A stretch of 64,000 nucleotides of DNA from Hysterangium stoloniferum (GCA_015178975.1 WHVD01000011.1:434001-498000), one strand, 5' to 3'. Counted from the first letter of the stretch, positions 36,841 to 49,613 are shown. Translations and numbers: made by a program. Notes: a model not told the origin generated them from the letters alone.

Positions 36841-39189
36841 ATGTTGCCAACTCCCGCAACGTCTCAGCAAGCAAAGTCTCCGTCTAATTCTATCAGGAGT
36901 AGCAATTCTGCGTCAAATTCTAGCAGTGTGCTTGTTGCGTCGAGCGATCATACTGGTCTCTCGGGTGACGGCGACCATACAGTCCCACGATGTCTACATC
37001 TGGAACAACTGCTTGTAAATGATACTGAGTCTGAGATCATCAAGAAGTTCAAAGCCGTGATTTCATGGAAGATAACTAGAGCGTATGAGAAAACATCACA
37101 ATTGAAGCGAAGGAAGGTTCGTAATTACAGCCTTCTTCTCCAGCCAGGTATTATGATGTTGACTATGGCCGGTTATTGCCTAACAGCTGCAAATGCCAAC
37201 ATGCGGTATTTGTTCCTTGACTTTACATAGGCCTTTTGTTTGCCTCCAGTGCTCTTTCTCTGGATGTTGGAAAGACGGTCACGTGATCCAACATTTGGAG
37301 GAAAAAGAGCATGGATTTTGTGCGTAAACTTCAGCATACCCATTGAAAGTTGTGCCCATGTCCGCGAATAGGCGTTGATTCAGCTTCCGGTGCAATTTTT
37401 TGCATTGCTTGCGATGATTTCATTCACCATGGGAAAATGAATGCCATTTATACCAAGATAATTATTGTGGCCGAGGAGAATCATACGCATTTCCAAGGTC
37501 AGACGGAAAGGAAACCGTCATCGTTATATTCAACTAATTTAAAAACTCAAATTGTTAGTGGGTAAGAAACCACGCGAACACTACAAACCTTGGATACCGG
37601 ATCAAGAAGCTTTGTCATTATTAGAGTATGCTGATCCAGTTTCATGTCAAGGTTGTACCCCCTCCTATTAAATGCTATTCTAGTATTGACGCTTCCTTAG
37701 GACGACGAGGTCTCCTAAATTTAGGCCAAACGTGCTATCTCAACGTTGTACTGCAAGCCTTCATTCATAACCCCCTTTTACGAAATTATTTTTTGAGCGA
37801 TAGTCACAACCATAAGCTTTGCAAAATAAAGGACTGCGTGTGTTGCGAGATGGACAAATTATTCGCAGAGGTGATCAAACTTCATGAGGAAATTTCGAGT
37901 GCGCTTGACTTTTTTTTTTAGATTTACTCAGCAAATACTGCACCCTATGGTCCGATATCCCTGCTTGCATCCACCTGGAGAGTGTCATCCGAACTCTCCG
38001 GATACGCACAGCAGGATGCTCATGAATTTTTCATTTCTGCACTAAATCAAATTCACACAACTTCTAGAGGATCAACCAACGTTTCTTGTAACTGCATAAT
38101 TCATTCCACCTTCTCTGGCCAACTACAAAGTGACGTTAAATGTGGCCGTTGTGATAATATTACCAGTACGGTTGATCCCTTACTGGATATTAGTATAGAA
38201 TTGAAAGGGAAAGGCATTGATGGGTCACAAAACTCTCTCGCCGCATGCCTTCGCAGGTATGTCAGCTGAAGATTATTGTAACGGATATTTACTCCCCACT
38301 CCAGATATACCCATCCAGAGAAGCTGGGATCTAATGAATACAGTTGCAGTAAATGCGGGACGGATTCCCACGTCAGTTCCTTAGCTATCTGTATTTCCTT
38401 AACCCATTGCATATCATTATTGGATAGGAGGCAACAAAACGTCTTAGCATTCGGAAACTTCCTCCCGTATTGTGTTTTCAATTGAAGGTCAGGCTGCCTC
38501 TGTCTGAAAGATGCAATGGCTGACTATTGTTGTAGCGCTTTGAGCATAATACCACAGACAAATCTGCAGCTCGAAAAATTGACACACCGATCCGTTTTCC
38601 CGCCGTTATAAACATGTTAGAATTTACGACGGTCGCTGCAGGGATGGGCGAGCTTGGAGGATCGGGAGATGGTCCTAAGTGAGCCCAGTTAAAATACCCT
38701 GGTTCACACACTCAACTTCTCTCTCTCTCTGATTATAGGGACCTTGGGCCTCAAACCATGTATGATTATGATTTATTTGCTGTGATCAATCACGAAGGTC
38801 AACTTAACAATGGTCATTATACAAATTTCGCTCGGTATTGCGATGAGGTGACGTGGATCGCATACGTTGAGCATCAGATGCTGATAAATCGTATACAGTG
38901 GTATCGGTTTGATGATGACAAGTATACTTCTCCTCTGAATTTTTTTTCCGTAGCCTGACTGTCATCCAGAGTATACCCCTCGACTTTGCAGAATTGCCTA
39001 AATTCGATGGCATACATGTGCTTCTACGTGAAGCGGCATCTAGATTACAAGCCGTACCAGCGACCGTCCTATGCCCTCAAACGCGAGACAGAAGCGGTAC
39101 GAGAGCGGGAGCGGGAAAAAGAACTGGAGAAAGAGAAAGAGGCGGCCAGGATGAGGGAAGTCGAAGATGCATTGCTCGCCACAGTCTAA
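36841..39189 (+). CDS. ubp8: SAGA deubiquitinase, Ubp8/USP22 type (C19)
   Basis: Removes ubiquitin from histone H2B as part of the SAGA complex. Start MLPTPATSQQAKSPSNSIRS. The zinc-finger UBP domain follows (about 37160-37400) with CLQCSFSGCW, HVIQHLEEKEHGFCVD and CIACDDFIHH. The peptidase domain starts GLRGLLNLGQTCYLNVVLQA (about 37700-37750), where C is the nucleophile. It continues with GYAQQDAHEFFISALNQIH, a CxxC pair in DVKCGRCD and a second in YSCSKCGTD. Then come IRKLPPVLCFQLKRFEH (across an intron), IDTPIRFPAVINMLEF and the His box YDLFAVINHEGQLNNGHYTN. The C terminus is MCFYVKRHLDYKPYQRPSYA then a charged RERE/EKEK helix ending VEDALLATV. All catalytic boxes are present; I found splice joints preserving frame across 38440-38700. 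Divergent from hrp1. Confidence 0.92.
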
Positions 39190-39404
39190 AAGGAATCGCG
39201 GTTTTTTTCGTATATTATTATTGCTATGACCAAAATAAGTAATTATATTCTGCGGCATACTTCATTTGTTTTACTTCCTGCATGGCTTGACGCATCGATA
39301 TATTGTATCTGTTTCCTAAAGCCTGGGTCTAGACTTAAAGACGTAGGCACTCCTGATTGCGCATATGACACTTGTGCAAGTACAAGCAGCAGAATATTTA
39401 CAGA

Positions 39405-40670
39405 TCATGTCGTAAAATCGCAAGTCCCAAACCATTTTCCCGACGTGTCAATGCTTACAACACCCTTGGCGTTTAGCCTGGGCAATTTCAGCGGTAACGA
39501 CTCGACACTGTAATTATGTCTAATCGTTAAGCACTTCAATGCCTGAAATTGATACCGCCCAAGCAGTTCATCGACCTCTTCCCAAGGGAACGAATTTATA
39601 TCCGTCTCTTTCCGGGAACGTAAACTCAAGAGAATTTTCTCCAGACGATATGACGAAATCTGCGACAAAATCATCGGGACGGCATGCCCAGCCTGAGCAT
39701 AGCTGCCAGGCGATATCTCCCACGGAAGGTCGAGCCACAATTCCTCCAGCGACACATTTTCCGAGAGAAGCGGGCAAGCACGAAACGCTAGAGACGCGTG
39801 CCCGTCAGCTCGAATAGAAACCCCGTCGAAATGTGAAATGTGCTACGATACCTTGTATTTCGTGCTGATGGTGTGGCAGTACCAGCCGGAGATGCTTGAC
39901 GCGTGGACCGACTGCGGCGAGCAGTCTCGACATCTGGAGGACCGGATCCGGATCGATGCAGTTTTTGTCCGAGGCATCCAGCCTGAACAGGGCGAGATGC
40001 TCGAGCTTGTGATGGTATGCAAGCCATGCGATGACATGGGCGATCTCGGCGGAATTGATGTGGCACCCTATGTCGGCTAGACACGGCGGGTTCCTTTTCG
40101 CGGCGAGCAGCTTCTGTCTCTTGGAGCTGCTGTACAAGCCGTCCATTTGCGGTGAGTTTTCCACCAGTATCAGCTTCTTCAGCGACGGGAAGCCGCGAAT
40201 CAGGTCGAAGAAGGTGTCGAGGGACACATGTGATGATTGGATGTGCAGCGACCGAAGGCGAGAGAAATTGTCGGCGAAGATCTCGAGAAAGCGGTGGCTA
40301 GCTGGCGATACGGATATGAGTTCTCCCATGAATATGGTGATATTGTCGACTCTGGTAAGAAAAGGCGCCACTCTCTCCAATGCCACCGCGGCATCAATGG
40401 AGGTATGCACGAAGTTTTTGTTGAAATACAGTCGCTTGATGTAGCCATAGAAGCGTGGCTGACCGTCAACTAGATCAAGAAACCGCTTAATTGATTGTAT
40501 GTCTATATATATTGTGTCCAGGAGGTATTTCTGCGCAGGAATCGTCCAGGCATGACAAACAAGTGTGCAGGCTCGGAGTGTCTCGATACAACCGTAGTCC
40601 TCTTGCACAGTGCGGAAAATATATTCGTTCAGCTCGACTGGAAGATTCCATCTGCACGTCGCGTTAAATC
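39405..40670 (-). CDS. F-box-like protein
   Basis: Likely SCF ubiquitin-ligase adaptor, typical of expanded basidiomycete families. The F-box head reads VELNEYIFRTVQEDYGCIET and LRACTLVCHAWTIPAQKYLL (about 40660-40540), with KRFLDLVDGQPRFYGYIKRL after it. The body has LRR-like pieces such as FSRLRSLHIQSSHVSLDTFF, FPSLKKLILVENSPQ, and YHHKLEHLALFRLDASDKN. Its last exon (from about 39853) reads HISHFDGVSIRADGHASLAF, then VSLEELWLDLPWEISP and WFGTCDFTT. I join the two parts by a 40-nt GTACTG...GTAG intron after KHLRL, which keeps frame; a shorter-than-usual intron but plausible. An acceptor at about 40668 shows the first exon lies further upstream, and I could not place its ATG with confidence. 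Convergent with ubp8. Confidence 0.72.
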
Positions 40671-43374
40671 ATTGCATGCAGGTGGTGGTAATACGTACGT
40701 TGCGATAGCTCGAGTACGCCATGGCACGATCCTTCCCAATTTCCGGGAAAGGTTGATCAAGCCTCGTGGGACCAGGAGGCCCCCAAATTCTCGAGTGCTT
40801 CGTTGCGTATTTCTAGCCATGACACGTTCGACCCTGCGGTGGCAAAAATGATATATAAGCACAGGCATTCTTTTCCTGGGCAGCAATCTGATGCATGTGG
40901 GAAGGTACAGCCAAGAAACCGGCCCACTCCTGGGGGATTCAGCATTAGTGCAGTTCTTTTGACCGCAACTAACATACTCCTAGTGAAAAGATAGTTGGAT
41001 CATGACCCATCATCCGCCATTGACTCGTTCCAAAATGCAACAGTCTGTTCAACTGTAAAACACTCTTTTACCCGGATTTGTATTTTAAATTTTTTGGGGG
41101 GCGATAAGGTACCGTCTTACGTTGTCTTTACTCGGTGGAGAGCCCTGTGGTTCCATGCGGAAGTTGGATCCACCGGCAAGTTTTCATGGATACTTATATA
41201 GCCGTCATAGATCTTCGACGTGCGAAGCGAACCAGCTTGGCGTTTTCACGTGGGCACCACAAGGTGTTGCCCTTGGGATGTAGGTTGTCAGTTCTTCATT
41301 AGTGTCGGATTCCATATGCTACCACAAGAATGGACCACAGCCACTGGTTACTGAACTTGACTGCTATGAGGCTTATTATAAGCCCATGTGGGTGCGAATG
41401 TACGCGTTGATCAGGGCACGAACCGTGACACTGTGGTGGCGCCCTGGGCTTTCTTCTTTGGTGAATGCAGAGGATAAAAGGGAGGGGACAGCACCACTTT
41501 GATTGCGGTGCTTGGACCGATATTCTGCCGCCTAAAGGAGGCTTTGTCCCCAATTCTTAGACTTCCTGAAGAACCCAAATATTTGGCCACCCGAATCATC
41601 TCATCAGAATGTATTTTTGCCATGCGTCTTCTCAATTCTGTCCCCGACTTCGGACGTTGAGCTCCGAAGGCGGAGCCAGACATTTTTTGTCTGGGTTCGG
41701 GCCCTGAGCTCCTTTGCGCTGTGTCTGGATTCGGTCCTTGAGCTCGGAAATGGACGCGAACGGTGCCTGTGGCGGTAAAGGTACAGCCTATTGAAATTCT
41801 GATTACCAACGCTTTGTTCAGGGGAAGATTTTGTACCTGTGCGCGCGTCCATTGGCTGTGGCCGTCAGTCATTTCCGCGTCACTTTGTCGATGAAGAAAT
41901 GTTTCTGAATACGTATGTATTCTTAACGCCGTTCGTCGGTCAATCGGCCCCTGTGTTCTTCCAATCTGAAGATCAAAAAAAAACACCCTTAATCTCTTCA
42001 ATTATCAACATGGTCCGACATGTTCTGCTACATGTATGCTCACAAACGTGCTTCACTCAAATTACAACGCCACACTGCAGAACAAAAACCTGATCTGAGA
42101 TTAGCCCCTGCTCCGAGCCAGATCAAGAACGCGTATAACAAATTTCCTTCGTACGGGGGCTCTATCGGTCCAAAGCTGTACTTATGTAAATAAGTCCATG
42201 TGCGTGAAAACTAATGTTAAAGTTCGCATTGAGTTGTGTACCTTCAGATTGTGGTAAACTTTCGTAAGCAGTGATCGTCGAGATCTGAATGAAAAGGATT
42301 GTCAGTTGTGTCTGCAGTCCGACCTCAGTCTGCGACTGGGACCGGGTTTGCCTATTTAGTAGGGAAGGTCGAGACGGCTCTCAAGCTGTGCAGCTGTTGA
42401 ATCGACAAAACTCAACTCTGAAAACGTCCATCGGTGTCGGTATCGGTGCTGGTCAATGTTGCCAGGTCACACCTTTCTGCACTGCTCACAATATTTTAAA
42501 CTCACGGGAGCTACTAACGTGAGCTACTAACGTGTAAGATCTGGTTTAGAAGTTGGTGCAGCATGAGTGACGGAGGACAGCCCAGTGAAGCTCGAGCCTC
42601 TAGCTACATGAAATGTCCACGCTGCACCAGCTTCGCTCTTTGAAAAGAGCAGTGTTGGCCCATCCGCATCGAGGTTATTTTCATCCTACTGTATATGAAT
42701 CAATTTCTCCCGGCTGATCTGGTAATACCAATACTGGGCAAGGTGGCTCAGTACAGCTAAGAGACAGCGGAGCGGGGGGTGCCCAGTCACATGGATGGCA
42801 ATTCATTGTTCCATATGTTGGGCGAGCTGCCATATTGGGTGAAAGGCAACAGTGCCGAATGTACTGGGTATGGTCTGATTGAGCGCCCTCTCCCATAATG
42901 CACATGGCCATGGAATGATTTGCCCTGTCTGAAGAGAAAAGACTGAAGGGATGCTCGCACGCTGTCATAGAGACGAACTAACTTCCAACGTTGGTGAGCT
43001 TGCATGGGAGAAGTCCTATGATCTGATGCGAGGGTACCTGAGGGAGATTTGATCGCTTCGGAGAGGATCTGGTTGACTCGTTAGCAGCGGAATGGTGTTA
43101 GGGAACGACGGGGTAGCTGTACTAATTGTGTTGCGGTGTTCCCAAACCGAATTGATGGGGTCGGGAGCAAAGAAAGCATGCATCTGTCCCGACGAGGGCT
43201 AGAGATTGCAACGTTTTTGGGCGCCCCATATGTAGCTCCATCACATATCCAGCATTTATCAACACACGTTTGTATTTCTCGCTTATTATTGGTCGAGCGT
43301 CAGGGACCGGCCGCCATTAGTCGGCCATCTGGTAGACGGTGTTAAGGAGATGCTGTAACTTCGATATTCCCTCC
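40671..43374. other. Long intergenic region upstream of the phosphate symporter
   Basis: No supported gene. Notable items: two tandem copies of TGTCTGG(G/A)TTCGG(G/T)CC with TGAGCTC at about 41688-41746 next to a CCAGACA/TGTCTGG hairpin; a direct repeat GAGCTACTAACGTG at about 42507-42533; and a CACGTT word at 43265-43270, a low-affinity Pho4-type site. The long minus-strand frame at 41411-42001 has no motif and biased composition. Confidence 0.4.
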
Positions 43375-43381
43375 TATAAAA
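43375..43381 (+). promoter_or_regulatory. TATA box of the phosphate symporter gene
   Basis: TATAAAA lies 63 bp upstream of the ATG at 43444, followed by a pyrimidine-rich leader and a good start context (CAGCACCATGTCC). Confidence 0.65.
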
Positions 43382-43443
43382 CCTTGTAAGCCTGCCCGCC
43401 TTCTGTGATCTTTGTCCCTTCGGCCGCACCCTTGCTCAGCACC

Positions 43444-45583
43444 ATGTCCGACAGCCATGGCTCAGATCTCCAAAAGGACAACGCCGGTTACTCTCTATCA
43501 CAGAAACGTCTGGCGGCTTTAGCAGAGGTGGACAATGCTTCCTTCAAGTATGTACACCTTCCCTGAATGTCTCATATATTCATATTTCAACAGCCGTTTC
43601 CATATTAAAGTTTGTTTGGTTGCTGGTGTTGGTTTCTTCACGGACGCCTATGGTATGCACTACTTGTTCCCAATTTTTGCCTTGCCCTAATTTTTCCACA
43701 GATTTGTTTGCGATTAACATCGCAAATGTCATGATTGGAAACGTATACGGCCATGTCGGAAGTAAGCACATGGCATAAACCTCACGGATGTCTCCATATT
43801 TATTCCTTATATAGGAGGATCTGCAACTGGTGCTGCCCTCACTCCTCACCAGGATCTCGGTATCAAGATCGCATCTCCTGTTGGAACTCTTGTCGGACAA
43901 CTCCTATTCGGTTGGCTCGCAGATGTCGTCGGTCGCAAACGCATGTGTATGTCAAAGAGAATCGTTTGCTTACTTTGACGATCGACTTATATTTTCTCAC
44001 GCAGACGGTGTTGAACTCTGTATCATCATTATCGCTACTTTTGCCCAAGCATTGTCGGGTCATGGACACGCAGTCAGCATCGTCGCTGTTCTCGTAACTT
44101 GGCGTTTCTTAATGGGTATCGGAATTGGCGGTGACTACCCTCTTAGTGCCGTTATCACCTCGCAAGTCTTTCTGTCCACTACCCTATACACTGTTATTTA
44201 CCCGACTTCCATTCTACAGAGAATTTGCTGCAACAAGGATTCGTGGGCGTCTCATGACTGCCGTCTTTTCTATGCAAGGCTGGGGTCAATTCACCGCCGC
44301 CGTTGTTTCCGCCATTGTCGTCACTGCCTTCAAAAAGCAGATCCAGAATGACGATGTTCTCGACCCCAGACATGTCGACTTCCTCTGGCGTCTTATCATC
44401 GGTCTTGGATGTGTTCCCGGAACCATTGCCCTATACTTCCGTCTGACCATTCCCGAAACGCCCCGTTTCACCATGGATATTGAGAGGAACGTGCAGCAAG
44501 CGAGTCAAGACGTCGACACATTCTTGACTACTGGAACTTTCACTGTTGATGCCGATGCTATCGTTCAGCGTGCCGCCGCACCCAAGGCTTCGAGACGTGA
44601 CTTCATCGCATAGTGAGTACACTACATTCATTAGCACACACCCGTATACCGACAATTTCGTCTTAGCTTCGGAAGGTGGGAGAATGCCAAGATCCTCATT
44701 GGTACTTCATACTCGTGGTTCGCCCTCGATGTACGTCATGTTATTTTATTTTTGCCTCGCCATTCCTCACTCACTGATCATCTTCATTAGATCGCTTTCT
44801 ACGGTCTTGGTCTCAACAACAGTATCATCCTGCAGACCGTCCACTTTGGCAAACCATCTGCAAGTCTCAAGGGCGGTCACGCCATCTTCCAGAATTTGCT
44901 CAATGTCTGTATTGGTAACATGATGTACGTTTACAAGCCCCTCCGTTTATCGTTTTCCATCGAATTTAAATTTAAATACTCACAGCTTGTCTGCCGCCGG
45001 CTTGATTCCTGGATACTATGCTACCTTTTTGCTCGTTGATGTCTGGGGGCGTAAGCCTATCCAGCTCATGGGCTTCACCATGCTCACAATCATCTTCGTC
45101 ATCATGGTAAGCTAAATATATGTTACAGCTTCTTCCCCCCCCCCCCCCCCCTCACGCTCTCGCCTTCAGGGCTTCGGCTATCATGCAATCCTCAGCCACA
45201 GCACCGGTGCCTTCGTATTCCTTTACTGTCTCGCCAACTTCTTCCAAAATTTTGGACCCAACACAACTACTTTCATTGTCCCCGGAGAAGCCTTCCCTAC
45301 TCGGTACCGTTCAACTGCCCACGGTATTTCCGCTGCAACCGGAAAGCTCGGTGCCATTTGCGCACAGGGAGGTTTCGGTCTGCTGAAGGACATTGGTGGC
45401 TCAAACGCATTCATCAACCACATCCTCGAGATCTTCGCATTCTTCATGCTTACAGGTATCTTCTCGACCTTACTGATCCCAGAAACAAAGGGTAGGTCGC
45501 TTGAAGATATCTCAGGTGAAACACAAGAAGGTTTCATTGAGGGTATTGTGGAACGCCGGATAGGCGAGAAGCAGGAGGCATGA
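43444..45583 (+). CDS. pho84: High-affinity phosphate:H+ symporter, Pho84 type (MFS PHS family)
   Basis: Plasma-membrane major-facilitator protein importing phosphate with protons. Start MSDSHGSDLQKDNAGYSLSQ. Membrane-spanning text in order: IKVCLVAGVGFFTDAYDLFA, TGAALTPHQDLGIKIASPVG then GTLVGQLLFGWLADVVGRKRM (MFS signature GxLaDxxGRKR), VTWRFLMGIGIGGDYPLSA (the GGDYPLSA phosphate-binding motif), FAATRIRGRLMTAVFSMQGW, a cytosolic loop to about 44610, WFALDIAFYGLGLNNS, PGYYATFLLVDVWGRKPIQL and GPNTTTFIVPGEAFPTRYRS. The tail is LLIPETKGRSLEDISGETQE and ends EKQEA, stop TGA 45581-45583. About eight introns of 50-80 nt, one containing a long poly-C tract (45129-45151). No break seen. Confidence 0.94.
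45129..45151. repeat. Poly-C tract in a pho84 intron
   Basis: About 17 consecutive C in the intron before the exon GFGYHAILSHSTG, close to the 3' splice site (CTTCAG at about 45165-45170). Confidence 0.9.
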
Positions 45584-47899
45584 TATGTTATAAACATTTT
45601 TCTTTCTCACTGCTAAATCAGTCATAAAATCCCCTTATTTGCTCTCGTGCCAACTGTTTATATATAATGCTCATTTTTAAGCCAAGGTGATTGGGGGCGT
45701 TGTGTACAATCAGTGTGGTATGTACGATTCTTCATGTCCTACGGATGTCTCCGTTAATTAGTAGAGTATTGAATAATGCAGGACTTTTTGATGGCTATTA
45801 ATTAATTTAATTAATAAGGTAGCGTGAGATGCCTTTGGATCGGAAATGTGCTTGTGCTCTTCAAGTGGGAAAGTGCTGTGATCTTCCTGCTCCCACACCA
45901 AACGACACATTACAAACAACCTCTGAATATCATGGATGAGGGGTCCTAGCCTCACATGTGCGACCGACTCATGCATGCACGTTCTCCTACCAGACCCACG
46001 TTCCCACCATAATTAGACAGAGTCCAGAACAGAGGGTAGAGCGGGACCCGACGATGCGTGGCATCGGAGATGGCCGCGCGCTGATGGGGGCATGCGGCCG
46101 TGGTGCCAGAGTGTGGGACACGACACCGAGACGGGTTCTGGTGCCGTGGACCTTTGCATTTTTCACACTGCCCCCCCCCCCCCCCCCCAACCTTGAGTTT
46201 GCATGCATAAAGTCCGGGGAGAATTGTAAACGGACGAGTGAACACATAGACACATAGGCTAGGCTAGGCTAGGCCTGGGCGCCGAAAATGGCACCGAGAT
46301 AGGGCCGTGTGCCAGGGCTTGCTTGAGCTGCTCATCACGGGCTTGTGGGGGCTGAAGCGTATTGACTTGCTTGGAAACGGCTTTGGCAACTGTAAGGACT
46401 TTGGAGAAACAGAAGCGGTGGGGTGGGAACGATTACTCGAGTAACTCATTAAATATCGTGACCGATGTAATAGTCTCCTTCCCAAGCTCTGGGAAGCAGT
46501 TGGTGCCATTTCCAGGAAGGAGGACTTTTTTTTAAGATAGTAGTGCTGATCTTAAAATGCGAAGCGCGGGCGCCTGATTACGTATATGTTCCCACGTCAA
46601 TAATTCGTCGCCAGAAACTCGCTATTAGTATGATTTTTTTTTAATATATAAAAGCTAAAATAAATTGTAGCAGTAGACTTTTTTACAAGGCATGGCGCCC
46701 AATTTGCTATGCATTATGAAAATTATGCCGTATGAGTTGGCAGTTTAGCAGGAGCAATAATCAGATCTGCGCGGTACCCGGCAATTCGATGACCCGCACG
46801 GAGAAATATTACTTGTGTCAACATTGGAATATGCTGTGTACAAATAATTAGTACAGCCTGCGAGAAACAGTATTTATAGTCTAGGTGGAAGAGGATAGAA
46901 CATTTTTGGGTTCACTCACATCCTGCAGAAGTCTCCTCCGACTATACTAATAAGCCATGTATCACCCAGACTGACAAGGTCTAGTACAGACCGTACGTAC
47001 AATCTAGAAGACACGAATCTCAGATGGGGTGGATCCAAAAAAATACCCGAGGTCGATTTTTTTGCCAAGACCGTCTAATCGCTGCGAGCACCTTCACCAG
47101 AAAGCCGTGCACGCCCAATTTCTGGGTCTCTGCTCAAGGTCAACAACATATTGAAGATAATACTAAATATACAAAGTGACCAATGACAAAAAATCATATT
47201 TGAAAGAAGATATACTTGCCCACCGAGCCTCACGGCCGGGGTGCATTTGAGTACAGTAATTTCGGAATGGTAGGCTACATCGGTAGTTTCATGAGTCACC
47301 CCCAATGTGTTTGGTGCTGTTGGGCAAGGAGCAGAAAGAGGGTTGACAAAGGAAATTGTGAGACACGATCGGGCACGATGCTTGATGGTCGATTACTCAT
47401 AAGTTATTGTACAAGTATGATAAATCTTGGATAAATCAATATATTTTACCTCTGCTGGAACGCTGTTGCCATCTGCATATCTGATATGTGTATCTCAAAT
47501 TGATGTTCCGAAGCCCTATTCTGGAGAGGTCAAATTTTTTTTTCGCAGCCTCCGGCCGGATTAACTAACCGGATACCGGTCCGGCATTTTGATCCCGGAG
47601 CATAGCGCCTGATGCGGTACATATTCCCACAAGTGTCAATAATTCGCTGACTAATGGGGGGTGAATTTAAAAGTGCCGACCTAAACAAATCCATCAATTA
47701 CTGCCTTTCTTTGACATAAATCCAAGGGTCTTTTTCTTTTTACAATGCCATTGTGAAAATGATTATGGATTTTGGAAAAAATACAAGCCTCATAGGACAT
47801 CTAAGGGTGTATTTGATGCAACTATTAGGAATTCAGAACCCTGCCTGCAGTATTCACCTTTCTGGCAGCCTAACATTTGGTGCCTCCAACACTGGTGTC
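45584..47899. other. Intergenic, gene-free
   Basis: No coding region I can support. Contains a second poly-C tract of about 17 nt (46171-46188), three to four copies of AGGCT at 46256-46275, and AT-rich stretches. The frames at 46264-46509 and 47075-47305 lack motifs. Confidence 0.45.
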
Positions 47900-48060
47900 T
47901 GTTAGGGCAACACCAACAAGGCTACCAAAACACAAAGAGGAAACAAGAGATATGACAAAGGTAAGGAGTAAAGGAAGAGAGATTCCAATGACTTAAGAAT
48001 ATCACACTTGTGTTTAGTAGAAATCCTAAGAGATTGAAACTGAGATCTAGTTATGTACAT
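47900..48060 (-). repeat. LTR-D fragment, reverse (old)
   Basis: TGTTAGGGCAACACCAACAA through AAGAGATTGAAACTGAGATC, reverse complement of 19225-19373. CpG-poor. Confidence 0.55.
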
Positions 48061-48274
48061 CCTGAAGTATTTATACTAAAAAAGAAAACTAAATAAAGTT
48101 TAAACTTAATATTTTGACACATGTGTATCATGTGTTGTTCAATGCATGACTGCACACAGATGTTCACATGACCACATGCATTGTTACATGTAATGCATGA
48201 CAAAATAAATACAAATTTGAACAGAGATAAAAAACAAGAAAAATATTCAGAGCCCTGACAGTGTCCCTGACAAC

Positions 48275-48845
48275 TGTTAAGATCTAAGCTAAAAGGGGAA
48301 AGGAGGGCTCTGAGTTGGGGGTCTGATGATATGAAACAAGCTAATTGGGAGGCTGACAATAGAGATTGTGCTAGTTGGGAGGTCCAACTCTATAAATGTA
48401 ATGGAGCTTGGCTTCAACTTATGTGTTATGCCCTCATACAAACTATCAGGGTGCTCTGGTATTTCAAACAGAGTGAATAGTATGATAGAGACAAAGTTCA
48501 GTACTTAGCTCAATCAGCTGGGGGGCTGAAATACTAAGAGTCATGAAGTAAGAGTTCATAGCTTGCTGAGAATGTCTTTGGGGATATTGAGAATGTAGGA
48601 AAGGGACTGGGAACTAATAGAGGGTAATCTAAGTTGATTCAAATGGGAGGCCACCAAGAAGAAGCAAGTAATCATGAAACAAGATGAGTAAACACCAAAC
48701 TAGGTATTAGGAATGGAATGGAACAGAGGTGGAGTCTGAATCATGACAGGTCATTAGACCATAACAGGAATGGGGCTCAGTTAGAGAGCTGGCGGGTTAT
48801 CCAGGTGGAGCCTGGTGACTGGTGTGTGGAACAGGGTTGGACATA
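48275..48845 (-). mobile_element. LTR-B copy, reverse, beside a coding relic
   Basis: Starts TGTTAAGATCTAAGCTAAAA and carries the reverse core motif GGAGCTTGGCTTCAACTTAT near 48405. Directly to its right lies the coiled-coil/cysteine relic at 48850-49613, so this LTR reads as the 3' LTR of a minus-strand element. The right boundary is approximate; fossil. Confidence 0.6.
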
Positions 48846-48849
48846 GACA

Positions 48850-49613
48850 GGCTCCTATATTGGGCTCCACTCACTGCTGCCCAAATCTTGGTGCAGCGGG
48901 AGGAGCAGTGTTGACAAAGGGAGGAAGTAAAGAAGAATGCCAAAGAGGCTGAGGAGGACTTGGAGAGGGAGTACCAGGTGGCACTGACTGCAGAGAAAGA
49001 GGCTGAGGAGCAGAGAAAGAGAGATGAGGAGGCATGGGTTGCCATGGAACATGCTAAGGCAGCTGTGGAGAGGTCTGCAGTTGCCACAGGTAAGTCCAGC
49101 AATTCACCTAATCGAAACCTTACTGACTTTTGGTTTCTAGCACAAAGTGGTAGCAGCCAAGTCTGAGTCTGAGGGGGAGCCAGAGAGCCTTCAAAAGGTA
49201 AGTCTCGGGCCCATGGAGGTTTCTGGGTACTGACCACACTAACAGAAAACAAGGAAGGTGGCTCCAGTCTGCCTGGAGGTGAAGAACGACCCACAGTATT
49301 CTGGCTGTAACGACTGGAATACAGAATGTTACTGAAAGTCCAGATGGGGACCAGGCTGTTGGCTGTGTGCACACCTCAAAGTAAGATGCTCACTGGTTCA
49401 TGAGCCCATGGGATCTGTGACATGAGAAGCGGGTTGCTCAGACAGGCTGGGGGGCTTGGAGGATGTTTTGGGGTGGATAGCCATGGGCATAGAGGCCCAG
49501 AACCAGTTGCTTGAAGAGAGCAACCAGATTGTGTTGGAGATGCTCCAGGGGCTCTGCAGGGAGTTCTGGGCATCCTTAGCTGAGTATGGTGGGCATGTGT
49601 TGTGAGGAGTATG
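48850..49613 (+). pseudogene. Relic of an antisense accessory gene of an LTR element (coiled coil plus Cys cluster)
   Basis: Separate pieces on the plus strand, left unjoined here: a charged coiled-coil frame (48960-49090; EREYQVALTAEKEAEEQRKR), acidic SESEGEPESLQK near 49160-49197, a C-x6-C piece and a C-x2-C-x6-C piece in the interval about 49308-49392, and a helical tail IEAQNQLLEESNQIVLEML (about 49490-49550). GT-AG-like borders separate the first pieces. The order (coiled coil, cysteine cluster, helical tail) and the position just inside an LTR in reverse orientation match the antisense frames of the 51.9-59.4 kb chromovirus. The relic is broken and old. Confidence 0.5.

Noticed and set aside
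41411-42001. 196-aa minus-strand frame upstream of pho84
   Set aside because: No recognisable domain, overlaps short direct repeats, and no splice or promoter support.
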